64,000 nucleotides of DNA from the NCBI RefSeq assembly GCF_030283205.1, contig NZ_JASNWF010000002.1, positions 434,001-498,000 of the forward strand, read 5' to 3'. The number at the start of each line of letters is the position of its first letter. The stretch's first letter is position 1. The DNA comes from Actinomadura opuntiae. Lineage in GTDB: Bacteria; Actinomycetota; Actinomycetes; Streptosporangiales; Streptosporangiaceae. Of the stretch, positions 63,002 through 64,000 are shown one piece after another. Position numbers and translations under genes: made by a program. The notes under the pieces are model-generated. The model made no database searches. It was not told where the DNA came from and saw nothing but the letters and a program-made list of their open reading frames with translations.

Positions 63002-64000
63002 ATGAGCGTGTGGGATGACCTGGTGGGGCAGGCGCCGGTCGTCGAGCAGCTGTCGTCGGCCGCCGAGGGGACGGGCGGCGGCATGGCGCACGCCTGGCTG
63101 TTCACCGGGCCGCCCGGGTCGGGGCGGGTGACCGCCGCGCGGGCGTTCGCGGCGGCGCTGCAGTGCACCGAGAGGCCGCGCGGGTGCGGGCACTGCGCAT
63201 CCTGCCACCAGGTCCTGCAGGGCACGCACGCGGACGTCGAGGTCGTCCGCCCGCAGGGGCTGTCGTTCGGGATCAAGGACGCCCGCGCGCTGGTGCTGCG
63301 GGCGTCGTCGTCGCCGAGCGGGCGCGGCTGGCAGGTCGTGCTGTTCGAGGACGCCGACCGGGCCACCGAGGGCGCGGCGAACGCGCTGCTGAAGGCGATC
63401 GAGGAGCCCCCGGCGCGGACGGTGTGGCTGCTGTGCACGCCGTCGGCGGAGGACCTGCTGGTGACGATCAGGTCGCGGTGCCGGCAGGTGACGCTGCAGA
63501 CGCCGCCGATCGCGGCCGTCGCGGACATGCTCGTCCAGCGCGACGGCGTCGACCGGGAGACCGCGGAGATCGTCGCGCGGGCCGCGCAGGGGCACATCAG
63601 CCGGGCCCGGATGCTCGCCTCCGACGCGCAGATGCGCCGGGTCCGCGAGGAGGTCGTGGCGGTGCCGCGCCGGCTGACCGGGGTGAGCCCGGCGGTCGCG
63701 GCGGCGGAGACGCTGGTGAAGGCGGCGAAGGCGGAGATGGAGGCGCAGACGTCGCTGCTGAACGAGACGGAGACGTCCGCGCTGCGCAAGGCGCTGGGGG
63801 AGAGCGAGAAGGGCCGCATGCCGCGCGGGACGGCGGGCGCGCTGAAGGAGCTGGAGGAGCGGCAGAAGTCGCGGGCGACGCGGCTGCTGCGCGACGCCCT
63901 GGACCGCACGCTCCTCGACCTCGCCTCCTACTACCGGGACGTGCTGACGATCCAGCTCGGCGCGGGCAGCGAGCTGGTCAACATCGAGCTGGGCCCGGAG
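63002..64000 (+). CDS. holB: DNA polymerase III delta-prime subunit (3'-truncated)
   Basis: 333 residues are visible before the window ends, without a stop. The clamp-loader AAA+ fold begins VWDDLVGQAPVVEQLSSAA, with P-loop GPPGSGR (the invariant Lys is Arg, as in many delta-prime proteins), a CxxC zinc site (CGHCASC), the Walker B-like VVLFEDADR, sensor region NALLKAIEEPP and the SRC motif (TIRSRCRQV). It is part of the replication clamp loader and follows tmk by 18 bp. Long, with an extra helical region near 250-300. Confidence 0.95.
   Translation, partial: MSVWDDLVGQAPVVEQLSSAAEGTGGGMAHAWLFTGPPGSGRVTAARAFAAALQCTERPRGCGHCASCHQVLQGTHADVEVVRPQGLSFGIKDARALVLRASSSPSGRGWQVVLFEDADRATEGAANALLKAIEEPPARTVWLLCTPSAEDLLVTIRSRCRQVTLQTPPIAAVADMLVQRDGVDRETAEIVARAAQGHISRARMLASDAQMRRVREEVVAVPRRLTGVSPAVAAAETLVKAAKAEMEAQTSLLNETETSALRKALGESEKGRMPRGTAGALKELEERQKSRATRLLRDALDRTLLDLASYYRDVLTIQLGAGSELVNIELGPE

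Overview
This is a high-GC (roughly 70% or more) stretch of actinomycete chromosome. Chaplin-like surface repeats, WhiJ/DUF397/ATPase and SARP regulators, a FurA-KatG pair, an MFS-thymidylate kinase fusion and the topA-tmk-holB order all point to a mycelial actinomycete. Thermomonosporaceae/Streptosporangiales is my best guess; it was not tested. No insertion sequence, prophage or CRISPR array was seen.

Layout. 1-6.8 kb: a truncated WD40 Ser/Thr kinase faces a translationally coupled pair, a Clp-type AAA+ unfoldase followed by an FHA-kinase. 6.9-12.3 kb: a secreted protein, a haloacetate-dehalogenase-like hydrolase, a cupin, a GlxA-type regulator, a WhiJ/DUF397/ATPase trio and a YCII protein. 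12.4-20.7 kb: metal and oxidative stress, with furA-katG, a second FurA-like regulator and a nickel-type ABC importer preceded by a near-consensus Nur box. 20.7-30.5 kb: small metabolic and regulatory genes, BlaI, Kup, and an RHH/DUF4097/DrrA-type ABC operon whose ATPase is frame-split. 30.5-36.7 kb: four STAS-domain proteins, a PAS-GAF-PP2C phosphatase and small partners, a partner-switching cluster without its own kinase or sigma factor.

36.7-52.3 kb: an accessory region holding an AfsR-like SARP-STAND protein, a 25-codon peptide gene with its own terminator, a GT-B-like protein with a small partner, a TPR-STAND NTPase, and a three-gene TPR / TPR-CHAT protease / small-protein operon. It ends beside tRNA-Leu(GAG). 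The CHAT operon is the best candidate here for a poorly described NTPase/protease conflict system.

52.5-64 kb: conserved backbone, with an M20 peptidase, two cell-surface proteins (one with eight chaplin-like repeats), DUF5703, topA, the MFS-tmk fusion and the start of holB.

Many starts have a TANNNT-like box 6-7 nt before the start codon and no Shine-Dalgarno sequence, which suggests leaderless transcription is common here. All calls are by eye from sequence and translations; no database search was run.
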